Below, piece after piece: positions 31,478 through 31,542 of a stretch of 31,542 bases of DNA. The first letter of the stretch is position 1. Each line of letters begins with the position of its first letter. The DNA lies in the NCBI GenBank assembly GCA_031421855.1, contig JANOPN010000150.1, positions 1 through 31,542 of the forward strand. Direction: 5' to 3'. The translations under genes were made by a program, and so were the position numbers. The DNA is from JAAFHN01 sp031421855 (GTDB lineage: Bacteria > Pseudomonadota > Gammaproteobacteria > Burkholderiales > Burkholderiaceae_C). The notes beneath the pieces were generated by a model. It was not told where the DNA came from. It was given only the letters and a program-made list of their open reading frames with translations, and did no database searches.

Positions 31478-31542
31478 GTTGGTGAGGCTGTAGGCATCAG
31501 ACGCCTGTTGCAGCCCCGTGGCAACCTGCTGAACCTGGATCT
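31461..31542. other. Segment bounded by 10-bp inverted repeats, possibly inverted
   Basis: AGATCCAGGT (31461-31470) and ACCTGGATCT (31533-31542) are perfect inverted repeats around 62 bp. Read as present, the ATPase frame stops at once (IQVL, stop). If the 62 bp are reversed, the frame stays open to the window edge and encodes IQVQQVATGLQQASDAYSLT followed by NLEYLD, coiled-coil-like sequence that suits the preceding protein. The window ends exactly at the right repeat. Confidence 0.6.

Overview
The window looks like a chromosomal segment of a betaproteobacterium, most likely Burkholderiales and probably Comamonadaceae. The basis is general: moderately high G+C, Burkholderiales-like UppP and GlnRS sequences, an HpnD/HpnE pair, and two LIV-type ABC transporters. 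No rRNA or tRNA was found, and no CRISPR array. The taxon is inferred from protein resemblance, not from a marker gene.

Layout. Positions 1-3156 hold a terminator, a MaoC-like hot-dog protein, an exported FG-GAP/VCBS protein and rlmD, which carries an in-frame repeat insertion. Positions 3306-7835 are a complete LIV-type importer operon (substrate-binding protein, terminator-like attenuator, LivH, LivM, LivG, LivF) that ends against a convergent LysR gene (7832-8725). Positions 8854-15802 are mostly housekeeping: DoxX-family protein, uppP, a second LysR, glnS, a small exported protein, a 100-bp inverted-repeat element, hemH and a HAD phosphatase. Positions 15852-19880 hold an M48-like membrane metallopeptidase facing hpnE-hpnD.

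Positions 20015-27450 form a regulated catabolic-type locus on the minus strand. It comprises a PAS/sigma-54 activator, then three palindromic upstream sites, a consensus IHF site and a -24/-12 promoter, then a substrate-binding protein, LivG, LivF, LivH, LivM and an alpha/beta hydrolase, with ATGA/GTGA-type overlaps from LivF onward. The inferred job is activator-controlled import of an organic acid, ester or amide and its hydrolysis. The substrate is unknown.

Positions 27474-31542 are an accessory, decayed region. It holds an RHH/HicB-like gene between inverted copies of an interspersed repeat, two direct copies of the same fused remnant (YhcG/DUF1016 tail plus UvrD-helicase tail), a PIN toxin with an HTH antitoxin between those copies, and a truncated SMC/RloC-like ATPase. 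The ATPase is cut by an 82-bp segment bounded by 10-bp inverted repeats. If that segment is flipped, the reading frame is restored to the window edge.

The main structural surprise is a 41-bp interspersed repeat present in eight gap-free copies. Seven are intergenic and one lies inside rlmD, where it is translated. The main regulatory finding is the sigma-54 promoter array at 25817-25942.
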